Positions 11,979 to 24,355 of a stretch of 64,000 nucleotides of DNA are shown here, piece after piece. The DNA comes from Glandiceps talaboti (lineage: Eukaryota > Hemichordata > Enteropneusta > Spengelidae), in contig NC_135553.1 in NCBI RefSeq assembly GCF_964340395.1, forward strand, positions 9,772,501 through 9,836,500. Direction: 5' to 3'. The notes below the pieces were generated by a model. That model had not been told where the DNA came from, searched no databases, and saw only the letters and a program-made list of their open reading frames with translations. Each line of letters opens with the position of its first letter. Position 1 is the stretch's first letter. The translations under genes were made by a program, and so were the position numbers.

Positions 11979-12239
11979 ATATAGTTATGTTTGAACGAAG
12001 GAGTAATATTAAAGAATTTATGTAAGAAACAGGGACAAGAACAAACATTTACATGTACCATATTTCAGACAAGGCTATATGCCATTGTAGAAAACCCATC
12101 ACAATCCAAAACGCAATGACCCCCTACCCATCCACAATTTCAAAACAGCATGACACCCCCCCCCCCCCTACTGCCAATTTCAAAAACAGAGTGACCCCTC
12201 CCCCCCCCTCCCAGGCTGAAGAACCTGACCAGTCCCTTA

Positions 12240-12640
12240 TCATCGATTCTGGGATTCATGTCCGTTTTCAATTCTGACAGTATTTTAACCCATGATGTGT
12301 TGAAATATTTGAAAAGGGAGAGTGTCGTGCTTCAGCGGAATCGATTCCATCGCATGGTACGACTGTAACCTAGCTCTCAACAACCAAATGAAACGTAGAG
12401 GGCGGAATCGCTTATCGCATGGTGCGACTATAACATAGCTCAACTATGATAGATTCAATTTTAATATTGTCTTAGCGAGTGTACATTTCTTAACTGTAAT
12501 ATTCAGGGGCGCATCAAATTTTCCTCAACGAAAAAATAGGGGGCAGCATCCAAATTTTATGTTTCATTAGGAGGGAGCATCAAAATAGGTCAGCTCTTTT
12601 GTGACTGGAAATTTCTACTGAAATTGACATGAGTTGTAAC
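12240..12640. other. Non-coding; small degenerate tandem pair
   Basis: Two related stretches of about 40 bp containing GCGGAATCG...CGCATGGT.CGACT.TAAC.TAGCTC lie at about 12335-12375 and 12405-12442. No coding signal. Confidence 0.5.
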
Positions 12641-13582
12641 TTTCTACTGCTTCTTTGCTAAACCTGACCTCGAGTACGTGTAGCTTAATATTCATCAGCT
12701 ATCATCATGTGATTCACTTTCACACTAGCTGAACTGTGACAGTCACTGTCACTGTCAGGGTCACTATCAATGACACCTAAAGTTTTTGCAATCAGTCTGT
12801 GATCGTAATTATGGGCTTTGGCTCGTTTTGGCTCGTTGAAATAAACTGACCCTTTTTTGGGGTCGTTTCAACAAATAGCAAGTACCAGTCACTGAATCAG
12901 TCTGTGATGATACCGAGTGTACTCAAGTGACTCTGAGACCTGAGTTTGTGCAGTCAGTCTGTGGTGATACCAACCATTTACAGTTCAATCTAGTGATACT
13001 AATTGAGTTTGCGTAACCAGTCAGTGATCATCGTCTAAGTAGCATATGTGTAGTTACTGAGTACAAGTGAGCCTGTGACGATACGGAATTTTTACAAGGC
13101 AATCATCGATAACTCCCCCCCCCCCCAAGATAAAAATATACACTCCCTTAGCCTCCCTCTCGGGGTTCGTCGATAACATTTCCGCAACAGCTGTTCGGAG
13201 AAAACAATTTTAAAAGAATTTGTTGCAATAAGGAAATAAGAAAAAATCCTAAATACGTATTGTCCATTTAAAAAAAAACTTTTAAATTTTCGATATTTCA
13301 ACCACTTTATCACAACCATTTGACGGCAATACTGGTGTTACACTTAAAGTAGCAGTTATTACATTTGACTGTAACATGCTGAAAGTATTTTACACGTTCT
13401 TCAAGTTAAAATCTCACCCACCACCACCATCCACAAGACGTAACAGTTTCTTTATCAGAAAAAAAATATTTGACGTTTTTATCATGAATTTCACGTCATT
13501 GAGTCTCAGATGTATGAAAAAACAAACAGTGTTCATTCATTTACATGCTGACGTTTCAAAACAGTCGACAATAAGCAGCATC

Positions 13583-14524
13583 TATTTATCTTTCATATAC
13601 AGACACTATTTCAGTGCATTAGCACTGTTCTCCCAAAGGAATCTGTTGCAAGATTACGTACATTGTACATAGAAAAAAACAAAAACAAAAATGGACAAAC
13701 CAGGACAACAATTTACAGATGCACAGTGTACTAAGTTATCTAATTACATTACCAGACTACATTCTTAAGATGTCTTTTAAATATCGATGTGTTCGGAGCT
13801 GATCTTATGGATAGAGGTAGATTGTTCCATAGTACAGCACCACTATAGAGAAATGCCCGTTTCCCATAGTCAATTTTAACTGTAGGGATGTAAATATTAC
13901 CTTTACTGGCCTGTCTTGTGTTGTGAAGATGAATCTGGTTGGAAAGACTGAACATTCAGTGAGGTAACTACTAGGTGCATGACCAGTTACTGATTTGTAG
14001 ACGAGTGTTGCCAGCTGGCGCTTCCATCTAATTTGAGGGCTGACCCAACCAAAGTTTTTATAACCCAACCAGTACTAGTATCACGGGGAACTTCGAGGAG
14101 CAGTCGGCCAGCTCGTTTATGGAGGAGTTCAAGTGTCTTCAAATACTTTTGATTCGTATTACACCATACATTCGCAGCATAATCGAAATGGGGAAGGACT
14201 AAGGTATTGAACATCATCTTCCTAAGTCCCAACGGCAAAAAGTGTCTGATTCCCGACAGTAGACCAAGTTTTAGAGAAATTTTAGCAGAAAGTTTTGAAA
14301 TATGTGTTGAAAATTTCAATTTTGAATCCAGCCAAACCCCTAAGTATTTGAAATCAAATATTTGCTCCACTAGGTCTCCATGTACTCGAATTTGCAAAAC
14401 TGAATTTAGTTTTAGTCTTTGAGAAGAACCGAAAAGCATGGTCTTGGTTTTACTTGTATTCAGTGCTAACTTGTTTGAGTCAAGCCAGGCCTTGACATGT
14501 ATTATTTCCTCTGTAAGTGTCACT
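13583..14524 (-). mobile_element. 5'-truncated CR1/Jockey-group LINE fragment in flank A
   Basis: Minus-strand 3' fragment of a non-LTR element. The paralogous site in segment C (about 49527-49552) passes directly from 'cagcatc' to 'ggttaattcaaaggaacc', so the fragment inserted in A after the A/C duplication. Boundaries are given to within a few tens of bases. Confidence 0.75.
13749..14523 (-). pseudogene. C-terminal part of a LINE reverse transcriptase, frameshifted
   Basis: The first reading frame (14523 down to about 14040) reads AWLDSNKLALNTSKTK, FKYLGVWLDSKLKF and LVLPHFDYAANVW, the region after the RT active site in CR1/Jockey-type elements. The frame changes near 14060-14040 (QIRWKRQLATLVYKS) and again near 13955, ending in GAVLWNNLPLSIRS...FKRHLK and a stop at 13749. 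The catalytic core is missing, so the fragment is dead. Confidence 0.8.
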
Positions 14525-15296
14525 TGGTTAATTCAAAGGAACCTCGACATGTTGATCTTTAGTATTATATAGTTCGTATTATATATAGTTTATATACAGG
14601 GGTCTTATCAATTGAACTCACCTTGAAAACCATAGTTGTGTCTATGCCTTTCACCCTGCTCATCATATGCATTCAATTGTAAGATAGAGAAAAACTAAAA
14701 CTATTGTAGCGACATGTTGATATAAGCTATGGTTTAATTACACTGTCAGTAGGGTGACTTCTAGTTTTTTCTCAGAGGCCACACACGCTAGCTTGATTAC
14801 AAGGTGATTATATCCGCACAACAGAGGGACCGCTATCACTCACTTGTGTAATTTATCACATTGAACAACAGCAGTTTTAGATTGTACTCGTCTTAGTAAA
14901 CCGAAACTTCAATTGCCGTTGTAGTATATTTTGTAAATTCAAAAGAGTCATTGAAAAGTGCGTTGTTCTGACTTATACGACAGACTCTGCCTGATGTGAC
15001 GTCATCAAATATCAAACAATGTTAAACAAATACTACAGCCACAATGGCAATTTTTATTTTATTTTAAAATCAGAGTAAATGTCGCCATCTATGTTGTGAT
15101 GAATATGGACTTATTACTACAAATACAATTGTCTCTTAAAATAATAGAATATCAATATTTGATATTCTTATATCAAATATTGATAATATTATAATTTGCT
15201 AATCCTATTTCCATAATATGCAGCTGGTAAATGCATGGTACCAACGATGGCAACACGTGGTTGAAAGGTTTTGATTACTGCCTGGAGGCAAATGAC

Positions 15297-15383
15297 TTAG
15301 GGGCAAGATCAATAGTTCAATGTAGGCTATGTATATGCATTTAGTTTTTTACCCTACATTGGACTATTGATCTCGCCCCTTTA
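15297..15383. repeat. Short foldback (palindrome) element, single copy in flank A
   Basis: Arms of about 28 bp: AGGGGCAAGATCAATAGTTC... pairs with ...GACTATTGATCTCGCCCCTT. This arm sequence is the core of the 52-bp minisatellite unit of segment C and resembles the start of the repeats at 25465 and 61588. Confidence 0.75.
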
Positions 15384-17017
15384 TGGAATATATTTGCAAA
15401 GTGCAATAAAAAAAAACAATCGAACTTAGGGAATGGATCGAACACAACACCATGACTAAATCCGTACATTAATATGGATCGCTGGATTGCCGTATAAAAG
15501 AATAATCAAAATCACGACGTAGCCTTGTCTCATCTTCTTTTGAACATTTCACCATGTGACGCAGTAGAAGCATTTTCAAACTGTTTAGACCGATCGATCC
15601 GCCCAGTTATCCATAGTTTAAGGAGATTTATCTTTTTAAAATTTGACTCCATCCATCGCCAACACATGTCGACAAAGTTTGAAAAACAGTTGCTACACTC
15701 CAGTGCATCATGCGTGGCATATAGAAAGATGATACAAGTCTGATTGAATCCATTCTCAGACTAGGTCTCCTACTCTCCATTTCTTTCAAAGGACTACAAA
15801 TTATTAACATTTTCACGCAGTTGTAATGTACTGATCATTTTAAAATATGTTAATTTAATTTTAATTTAATTTTTCCATCTCGCTGTGGAGCATACAATCC
15901 ATTGTAATCGTAAGCGCATATCGTATATGAATAAAGCATTCACATGGCAACCTCTATACTATCGGGTATTCACTTTTTAATGTCCAGCTGGGTTGACTGG
16001 GACAAAGTCACGGTTCTTGCCCAAGGAGTTCAACCACTCAGACCAAGAAGTTCAACCGTTCACAAGCAAAGTGTAGCTAGCGGCGAGGCTCGATCCTGTT
16101 AAGCTTACAGATTCATAGCTAGCTAGCCACTAACCTTTTGACGTATCTCCACGGTACAATTTACCGGCATGTTGTCACGATTTAAAATGTTTCCATTTCC
16201 GGAGATTATGACTTTTTTACTTTTCTGAGAATTTAACGTCATTTATTATAAAACTCATTAGAATTAAATATTCAGCTAAATCCAGATGCTGCGTTGCGGG
16301 CACGACAAGCACCAACACTTTCTTTAAAAAATTACAAAATTATAACCACGTTTACATTTATATTTGGTTATTGTGGTGATTGTGAAATCAAATAAATGAA
16401 TAAAATACAAACAGCCGTAAACATGTTTGTATGAACCCTCGTTGCAGTGTTCGTCTTCAGCGTTGTAGTTGGTTGTGTTTTGTCGGCACTTTTGAAGTCC
16501 CTGATAAGGTATACTTTAATGCTTAGCCTGGTCGGACGGTCACGGTTTACAGCTCTTTGTGTACACACTTATTACAGATGTATACACCTATGTATAGGTA
16601 CAAATCATTTGGACCAGGCGTTAAATTGTCTTTACATGTTCACATGTTTATGGTTGTTGGTATTTTTTAATCCTTAGCGATATCGAAGCATCAATGTCAT
16701 TCTGTTTTTATTAGATGTTGAAGAATTCAAACAGTCAATTCCATCGAAGGTGACCGAATATCCTTTAAAAAATTACTTGTTCATCGATCATAAATAGATC
16801 ATTTTCATTTTTGGTAGATAAATGATATTATAGGATACAGATTTTTCGCTTCGAGTGTTTTTGTGTTGTAGTGTTTGGTTAGTACATCTGCCCCGGAAAT
16901 TCATATACTATGTAAATATCATGTAAGTTAAAAGCTGACACGCGAGAAAAATTTCAAAAGGTTGCAAGAGGACGGAACTGAACGTTGTCAACGAGTCTTC
17001 GAACGATTTGGGCAAAA

Positions 17018-17122
17018 ATGATGGCGTGGCTAAGTGTATTCGTGCTGTGTGTAGGTATGGCTATGATGAGCGTCTCTGCTTTAAAGGATGAAGTAAAGAA
17101 AAGGGAAACAAGATCACTCGAG
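17018..17122 (+). CDS. Gene A exon 1 (signal peptide)
   Basis: Two adjacent ATGs (17018 and 17021) open a hydrophobic leader ending near SVSA, then a charged stretch (LKDEVKKRETRSLE). The donor GTAAGC at 17123 leaves phase 0. Copy A has one extra ATG codon in the leader relative to copies B (36186-36287) and C (55287-55388). Confidence 0.8.
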
Positions 17123-17313
17123 GTAAGCGGTATCTTAAATTTCCTTTATTTTCAATGCAGGTAATGCTAGCAGATATCATCATCACAGTCAACGTCAATA
17201 CCATCATTGTCATCATAACTGTAACTATAGGCATTAAGTAGAATTTTTGGTTTCAAATTTTACGATTCGTCATATATTCTTGTATTACTCACAGTCAGTC
17301 AGTCAGTCAGTCA

Positions 17314-17357
<44 letters not shown>

Positions 17358-17388
17358 GACTGACTGACTGACTGACTGACTGACTGAC

Positions 17389-17433
<45 letters not shown>

Positions 17434-20194
17434 GTCTCTCTGTCTGATCTAATATGTCTTACTCCAGATATCTTCTTCACTTTCCCCTCTTCTGATTCTT
17501 TTTCACCATGTCTCCTTATAAAACAGAAGCAGGTTAACCTGAAACAGAGCACTGTCTATCTCGATAAAATCTTACTGAAATTGTCAAATTTATCATCTGT
17601 TTCCACAAAAATGTTAAAATCATTGCCACATTTTACATTTATCTTCTGATTAAGCTTAAGTATAATATCTACATTTAATCCAATGGGTTAATCGTTACAA
17701 CTTACAGTTTTATTTATGTGTTAATCACTTAACAAAAGGTTTACATGCAGGGCTGTAGCCTGACATTATAATTGCAACTTACTTTCAAGACTACTGTTAC
17801 TCGCGGAAAATGCACAGTGCATGTGCGCACTTCGTTTGTACCTTGATACATATTAGCGAGGAGTCAGTGTACAGTCACTTTTATTTATAAATTAGTGAAC
17901 TATTCATTTAAATCGCGCATGCTAGGAATCGTCACGTAAATAACGATTTTAATAGCATCGCTATGTATTCAAAAAGTTGTTTTTTTTCTTCCTTTTTTTC
18001 CAAAATCTCAGGGGGGCAGCTGCCCCCCTTGCCCCCCCCCCCCCCCGCTACGGATATGTTATATGATTTGGCTATTATCTGCTTCGATAATGGTAGCTCA
18101 AACAGTGTAAGAGTTTTAGCCCTATGGTAAAATGTTGCAATTTATTTTGGGTTTTTTGTTTCGTCATACAATGAAATGAACTAGTAACAGTGTAAGATTT
18201 ATGTCGCACCAGGTGATAAAATGTAGCAATGTTGGTAAGATGTTTTGTGTTTGTCCAGCCCATGCAGTCTGCAGATCCGTGGGGAAACACACAAATGACC
18301 CTCCTCACTGCAGTGAAGACATCTGCAGAGCCATTTATGAACAAGCAAATGACATCTGCTCACATACACACTTGCTCTAAAGTAATAAATAAAAAGAACA
18401 GTACCTGCCATAAACAGTAAACTGAGTGACAGGTTTGTTGAGAATTTAAAAAAATCGCATCGTCGAACCATTTTAGACAAATTGTCCTGACCAAAAACAA
18501 TTCTTTTTTCGGCCTAACTGGTTTCTGCTGTGAATATGAAGTGCCAAGTAACTCATGTTACAGCCTCGTTTGAAAGTTACCGTTCAGTGGCTCTGTTTGA
18601 GACAAACGCGCAGAAATATGCGACACGTTTATATAGCAAGATTTAGGTATGAGTTTATTGCAACATTTTGTCTAAATGAAATGAACTAACGTACCACCAT
18701 GTGGGCATAAATGCAGACATCAAAACATTTTTGGCATGCGTGTCTGCATCTAGTTGTAGTACATTTAAATGGATTATTTCATAATGGACAAAATGTACTA
18801 AAATTGCAATTGGTTTCTATGTGGTTATATCGAACATAACCGTTGAACGGTACATTGAAACGGTTTGTGTTTCTCCCTGCACTGAATTACACCGACCTTT
18901 CCATCATTTAGCTGGTAATTTCTTAGTCTTCTGTCATTAGTCTGATGCTTTTTTCTTCCAAGGAAGAGATATATTAGGGCTGAAATGTCTGTGTGTGTAT
19001 GTATGTGTGTGTCTGTCTGTCCGTCTGTGACATCGCTTTCCCCAAAACGGCTGACTCAATTGAAACGAAATTTGGCACAAGTGTTCCGTTGAGTAATGGC
19101 AAGAACTGGTTCGGTTTTGGTAAAAATGCCATGAATATTAATGAGCAATTTGCGTAATTAATCGATCGATCATCTGGTTGCACACACACTTCGTTTCGAA
19201 AGTGCACCACCAACATCGATGTAAGGTAAACCAGGAAGCTACAGTATGGATACATGCTGTTTTTCTACACTGAGAAAGACTCTGTTTTTAGGGGTTTCAA
19301 GTGTTTGTATTGATATTTTCGTTGAATCTGAAGATTATTACATCAAAGCAAGGAGTTGAGCACTGAAAATACACATCATCTGTAAGCTATATTGCAAAAA
19401 TATACAGTCACTATCATCTGCTCACTTCACACCTTTCATGTATGTATATGATTTGGAGCAAATGGTGCGTCTGTCAATCTTGATCGAAACAAGAATGTAT
19501 ACACTTTACCCAGGGATGAAGTAGGGCAATAATACCTTATCACGCCACTGTATTAAAGTTGTTCAACTGTTACGATGTGTACCATGAAGTATGTAAACTT
19601 TCTGATGTGTAATAGCAATGTTATGAGGGTTTCAATTTCGTTTATTATTTGCGATGCAAATGGGTGTACATATCCTGGGTATGTAGGGGATCACGAAGGC
19701 TGAGTGCAGTCGAGGATGGCAAGCTTTCCTGGCATTTGAACAACATTTTTGTCAATCACAGATGTAGGGCTAAATTTCTTTGCATAAATCAAGAAATTGC
19801 AAGACTACCCTTACAGAAAGCATTCAATTTAAATCTGGTTACATTTCGAACTGCTCACGGATTCAACATGATACTTGCACATAATATTTTGACTTAGACA
19901 AAGCCTTATTATTCAAGCTAAAGTTATACAAATCGAAATTTTTTTATGACATTTGCAATGTCAAATTATGGGAACTTATTTGTCATTAAATGTGTTGAGT
20001 TGTGAATGAAGAAAGAACTCACTGTGGCAAAGGTTTAGAGCGAAAACAGGTTTATGTGGAGAATATCGAGAATGTATAAATATTGAAACTGACTCAGTCA
20101 CAATGCTTGGATGACGCTATGATGTGTGACTAGATGAAAAGTTGTTGGGCAGCACTTTATATAAGATGACACTGACGCCGCCGATAGCTTCTGT

Positions 20195-20226
<32 letters not shown>

Positions 20227-23200
20227 TAGCTTCTGTGACGACGACGACGATGACGACGATGATAATAGCTACGAAAACGGCAGTGATTGTAAGGTAACGA
20301 GAAGGAAGTCATGAGAGACATTCTTGTTATTTCGTGTTCTGTTTGCCATGTGCAGATTAAAATCGCTCCGATTTTTGAAAATAACATTTCTATTTCCCAG
20401 TTACCATTTGTTTCAGTAAAAGAGGTTGCAAACATCATTAATACCGCCAAGGCTGAAGTCTCTCGAGGGAAAAGGAATGTCGAGCCATTCCCTAATGGTA
20501 AGTATCCTTCAGTGATATAAAACCTTTTTGTTTGTGAGAGATTAGTAGACATTCGGATTGGCAGGGGGGGGGGGAATATGTAACAACTCACATGATACAA
20601 CACTTACACCAAGTAAGAAATGTTTTGTTTCTCGTCCCAGGGAAGATTCAAAAGTGATACGGTGATGCATTTGTACACTATTTTCCGACTGCATGGATTC
20701 TATGGATAGAAATCTCCATAAAAACATGGTCATTTTATGAGAATGACGATAAAGCTCTATATAACTGTAAGACTTACTTTGTGCTTCTTACAGTATGATA
20801 CCATATGCATGAGTTATTACTGCTTTGCCATGGTAACCAATTTGACAGGAATACATTCCTTCTTTTTCTTTCTCCATGTAAGTGTAAGCTTGAGGTGTAA
20901 GGCTCCAATGGTTCCTAACAATCAGAATAAGGTGCAAATTTCTTTTAATATATTATATCAAGTGTGAACAGTGCATGTCAATAGTAATCCACCACACACA
21001 TTCACAGGTGCTTGTAAATGGGTAATTCATTCAAGAAAAACACCCTGATATGCAAATTGTGTTTACTTAGAATGCCACAAAAACACCAGAATTGCAAAAT
21101 ATATTGATTACTAATGATTTATATATGTACCAGAAATGGAAACACAACTGGTGATGACATCTGCCAACAACAAGTTTAACCTATTCTGCTATATACAAAT
21201 TTAAGACAGTGATAGATTCGGTCTAATGATAAGATATAGATACATAAAACCTGCACCTGTAGATTTGCTAAATTATTTGATTTCTATTGTTTTATTTTAG
21301 CTCCTACGCTTTTTTATCTTGCTATCACCTCCTGCCATTCTCTAATATTTGGTATAATTGATGCTTCAAAGACTGGTACATCGCAAGCAGTATATGAAGG
21401 TGGGACCATGAATATATTTGCCTACTTGCAAGGCAACCGACCAAGTGTACCAGAAGTGACAACAGTTTACCAAAGTTATCCGGGGTATCCAGGGTATCCG
21501 TCGTTTTTTACGGTATTTACTGGTTATGATCCATGTGACGTAGTGGTGCTAAATGTGACCTTGGCGAACATCGATCTCTCTTTTGAGACTAGGGGTACAT
21601 TTGAACATCAAATCGGCAAGTATTGTCTTTTCTATATTTAGGCTCATGTCTGGACTCGCTACCCCGAACGTTTTAATACTCAGGATTCCGTGACAAGCTC
21701 AACAAACACATTTGTTTTATGTTCCAAAGTCAAGTCAAAATGTCTGCACTGGTTTCTGTTTCTCCAGATTAAAATTGCGAGAATGAATGTTTATGGAATG
21801 TGGGTTTTTCACAGACGTCTCCTCAGTGCGACACGTGACATTAACCCATTGCAGTACATCCATGCTGACGAGACGTCGCTGAAAGGTTTGGGATTCACAT
21901 CCAAGAGATGTTTTGACTCTACGAGTATAAATTTCATTAGTTAAAACTATATTTGAAATGTTATCGGTATCTTAATCTCAATATACTTGTCATTCGTCAT
22001 TTTGTCATTCTTCTTGCTAAAAAGGCAAGGCTTGTAGCAGGACTAGAGTTTAGGTGTAAAAAAAACCAGTTGTCCGGCAGAGCTATAGAAAAATATGGTC
22101 TAGAACAAAAGAATGATAGATCACACTACTGCGGGGACAGGGGATTGAATCCCTGGCCTTTAACTTTAAAATATAATGAATGGATAACCAAGACAATGCA
22201 TGGGTTATCGCACTACAGCAATAAATTCAATAATCTTAATATAGAACGGAAGAGCATCTGGTTGGTTGGTTGGTTGGTTGGTTGGTTGATTTATAATCAA
22301 AGTTTATGTATAAAAAGAAAATTTATTCTGTCAATATTCAGTGACATGTCTATGTTATATTTTAGTCAATTAATAGTGTGGAAAAAATCTTCTCTTAACA
22401 CGACCCTACATCTGTCCAACCACAGGTTGTCCATGTGATGAAGGCGATGGCTATGGTGATCCCCACTTTGAAGAATTTGATGGGGGTACAATAGATAATG
22501 ACGGGCAATGCGATTACGTTCTGGCAGAAGACTACGTAGATCACACTTTCAAAGTCTTAGTCAAGCAAGCCCGTTTGCGCAATGGCCACCGGGGGAGTAG
22601 AATACAGGCAGTCAAAGTTGAAATTGATGACCATATTATCATAATCAGTGAAAATCATGCCACTAAGGTAAGATTGTCCGGACATTACATCAGAACATGA
22701 CGAAGTCGGTGAAAAAAACAGCTATATTAAATTAAAGCGTCTCCCCTTTTACGCCTAAACGGTTCAAATAACTTGTCAAGTAGCAGGGAAAGACTGCTGG
22801 TACACAGGAAAAGTGATATCCTATGTGATTATGGCATCTTTCTGTCAAATGTTAACGAAACCACGATAGGTGTATTTTGAACGTATATAATGGCGCTGTT
22901 GGATGAATTGATCTAACGAACTATGTCACAAAAACTCGAACTAGATATATATTTAGTCCATGTATTTTGATACACGTAAATATGTACGAAATATAGATTT
23001 GCAATATGTCGAAAGTTTAATGTAATGATACAATTATGTGTTTATGTCATATTTCGGTATTTAACAACAACAATCGTCAACCATGATATTTTATTACGGA
23101 AGTTGAAAATGTACGGCCGTTCGGAGAAGACTTTGCTCTTCTTTACATCCTACTTACAGAATAGGTCACAATCTATATCGTTTAACGGAATCCTGAGCGA

Positions 23201-24310
23201 CCCCCTTAATGTTTGTGTTGGCGTGCCACAGGGATCGATTTTAGGGCCGTTGTTTTTTCTACTCTTCATCAACGACCTCCCTCTAATTTCTGAAAGAACA
23301 GATATGTACATGTACGCTGACGATACCGCAGCACAGGCTATTAGTCCTAATGTTTCTGAAATTGAAACCCGACTCAACCATGATGTAAATTTAATCACAC
23401 AATGGTGTGAAGGTAGTAACATGTGCCTAAATTTGCAGAAAACCAAGGTGATGGTTATAGGAACATCGCAGAAAAAAGCGAGGACGAATAACTGTATCAA
23501 TGTTACATGTGGCAGTACCAAGCTAGAATGTATCTCAAATGAAAAGCTTTTAGGTGTAAATATTGATGATACACTGACTTGGAAAAAACAAGTGAACACT
23601 GTATGTAGTAAAGTTGCTTTTAAACTTCATCAACTTAAACGTATTAGAACTTTTTTAAATCAGAGAGCAAAGATTACTTTTTACAATTGTTTTATACTAC
23701 CCCACTTTGACTACTGTTCTAACATATGGGGTCATTGTTCAAACACGCTTTTACTCCGCATTGAAAGACTTCAGAAAGCTGTTGCAAGAGTGCTTTTAGA
23801 CACTAATTTTAATACACCTAGTACTGTTTTATTTGAATCTCTTCAATGGCTTCCTTTCAGAAAACGTATCATTTACAATGAAGCTGTTTTAATGTACAAA
23901 GTCCAGAATAGCCTGGCTCCAAATTATCTGAATGATTTTAGAGGCATTCGAGAAGTGCACACTCGTAACACACGTGCAGCAGACAGAGATGAACTTTACA
24001 TCCCAAAACATAGAACACAGTTTTTTAGGAAGAGTTTTTTATATAATGGTGTTAAAACCTGGAATGATTTAAGTATTGATATCAAATCATGCTCCACTCT
24101 TCAGTCTTTTAAACGTAATTGTAAATGTCATCTTTTAGAAAACAGTTAGTTTAGTAGTCGCCTGGCTGTTCTTCTGGCTTTTGCCATTTTACTCACCCTT
24201 GTATTTGTTTTAATGGTTTAGTATTTTTAATGTATATATTGTATATTTTTATCTCGACACTGTGTGAGAAGAGCCTTTGGCTCAACGGTCTATCGAGTTT
24301 AAATAAAGTC

Positions 24311-24355
<45 letters not shown>

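Larger units (their letters stand above)
10378..12236 (-). mobile_element. Harbinger-like non-autonomous element, inverted relative to the copies at 25850 and 41872
   Basis: Imperfect terminal inverted repeats (GTGACCGGCCAG... left; reverse complement of right GGGACTGGTCAG...) are flanked by 3-bp TTA duplications at 10375-10377 and 12237-12239. A TWA target duplication with short GGG-starting termini is the PIF/Harbinger pattern. Both subterminal regions carry long G/C runs. The interior matches, in reverse complement, 25850-27480 and 41872-43326. No transposase is encoded. The classification is inferred from the TSD and termini only. Confidence 0.72.
12640..17017 (+). repeat. 5' flank of duplicated segment A
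   Basis: Colinear with 48640-55286 (flank of gene C). Shared landmarks are the 'cagtcagtctgtg.tgatacc' degenerate repeats (12893-13085 versus 48880-49075), 'acctcgacat' (14541 versus 49566), 'ccacacacgctagcttgatt' (14780 versus 49812), 'gcagtagaa/ctgttta' sequences, and the 250 bp just before exon 1. The last part, about 16740-17017, is also shared with gene B and is the best candidate for a conserved promoter and 5' UTR. Confidence 0.85.

Noticed and set aside
13987-14523. Independent small gene on the minus strand
   Set aside because: Motifs (YLGVWLDSKL, LPHFDYAANVW) show it is the tail of a LINE reverse transcriptase.
20157-20603. His/Arg-rich minus-strand ORF
   Set aside because: Arises from the GAC/GAT repeat and overlaps exon 2 of gene A on the other strand.
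21690-21944. Exon 4 of gene A beginning at the earlier acceptor (about 21767)
   Set aside because: The incoming phase would give a stop, and copy B has TAG in that stretch. The later acceptor (TTTTTCACAG) fits both phases.
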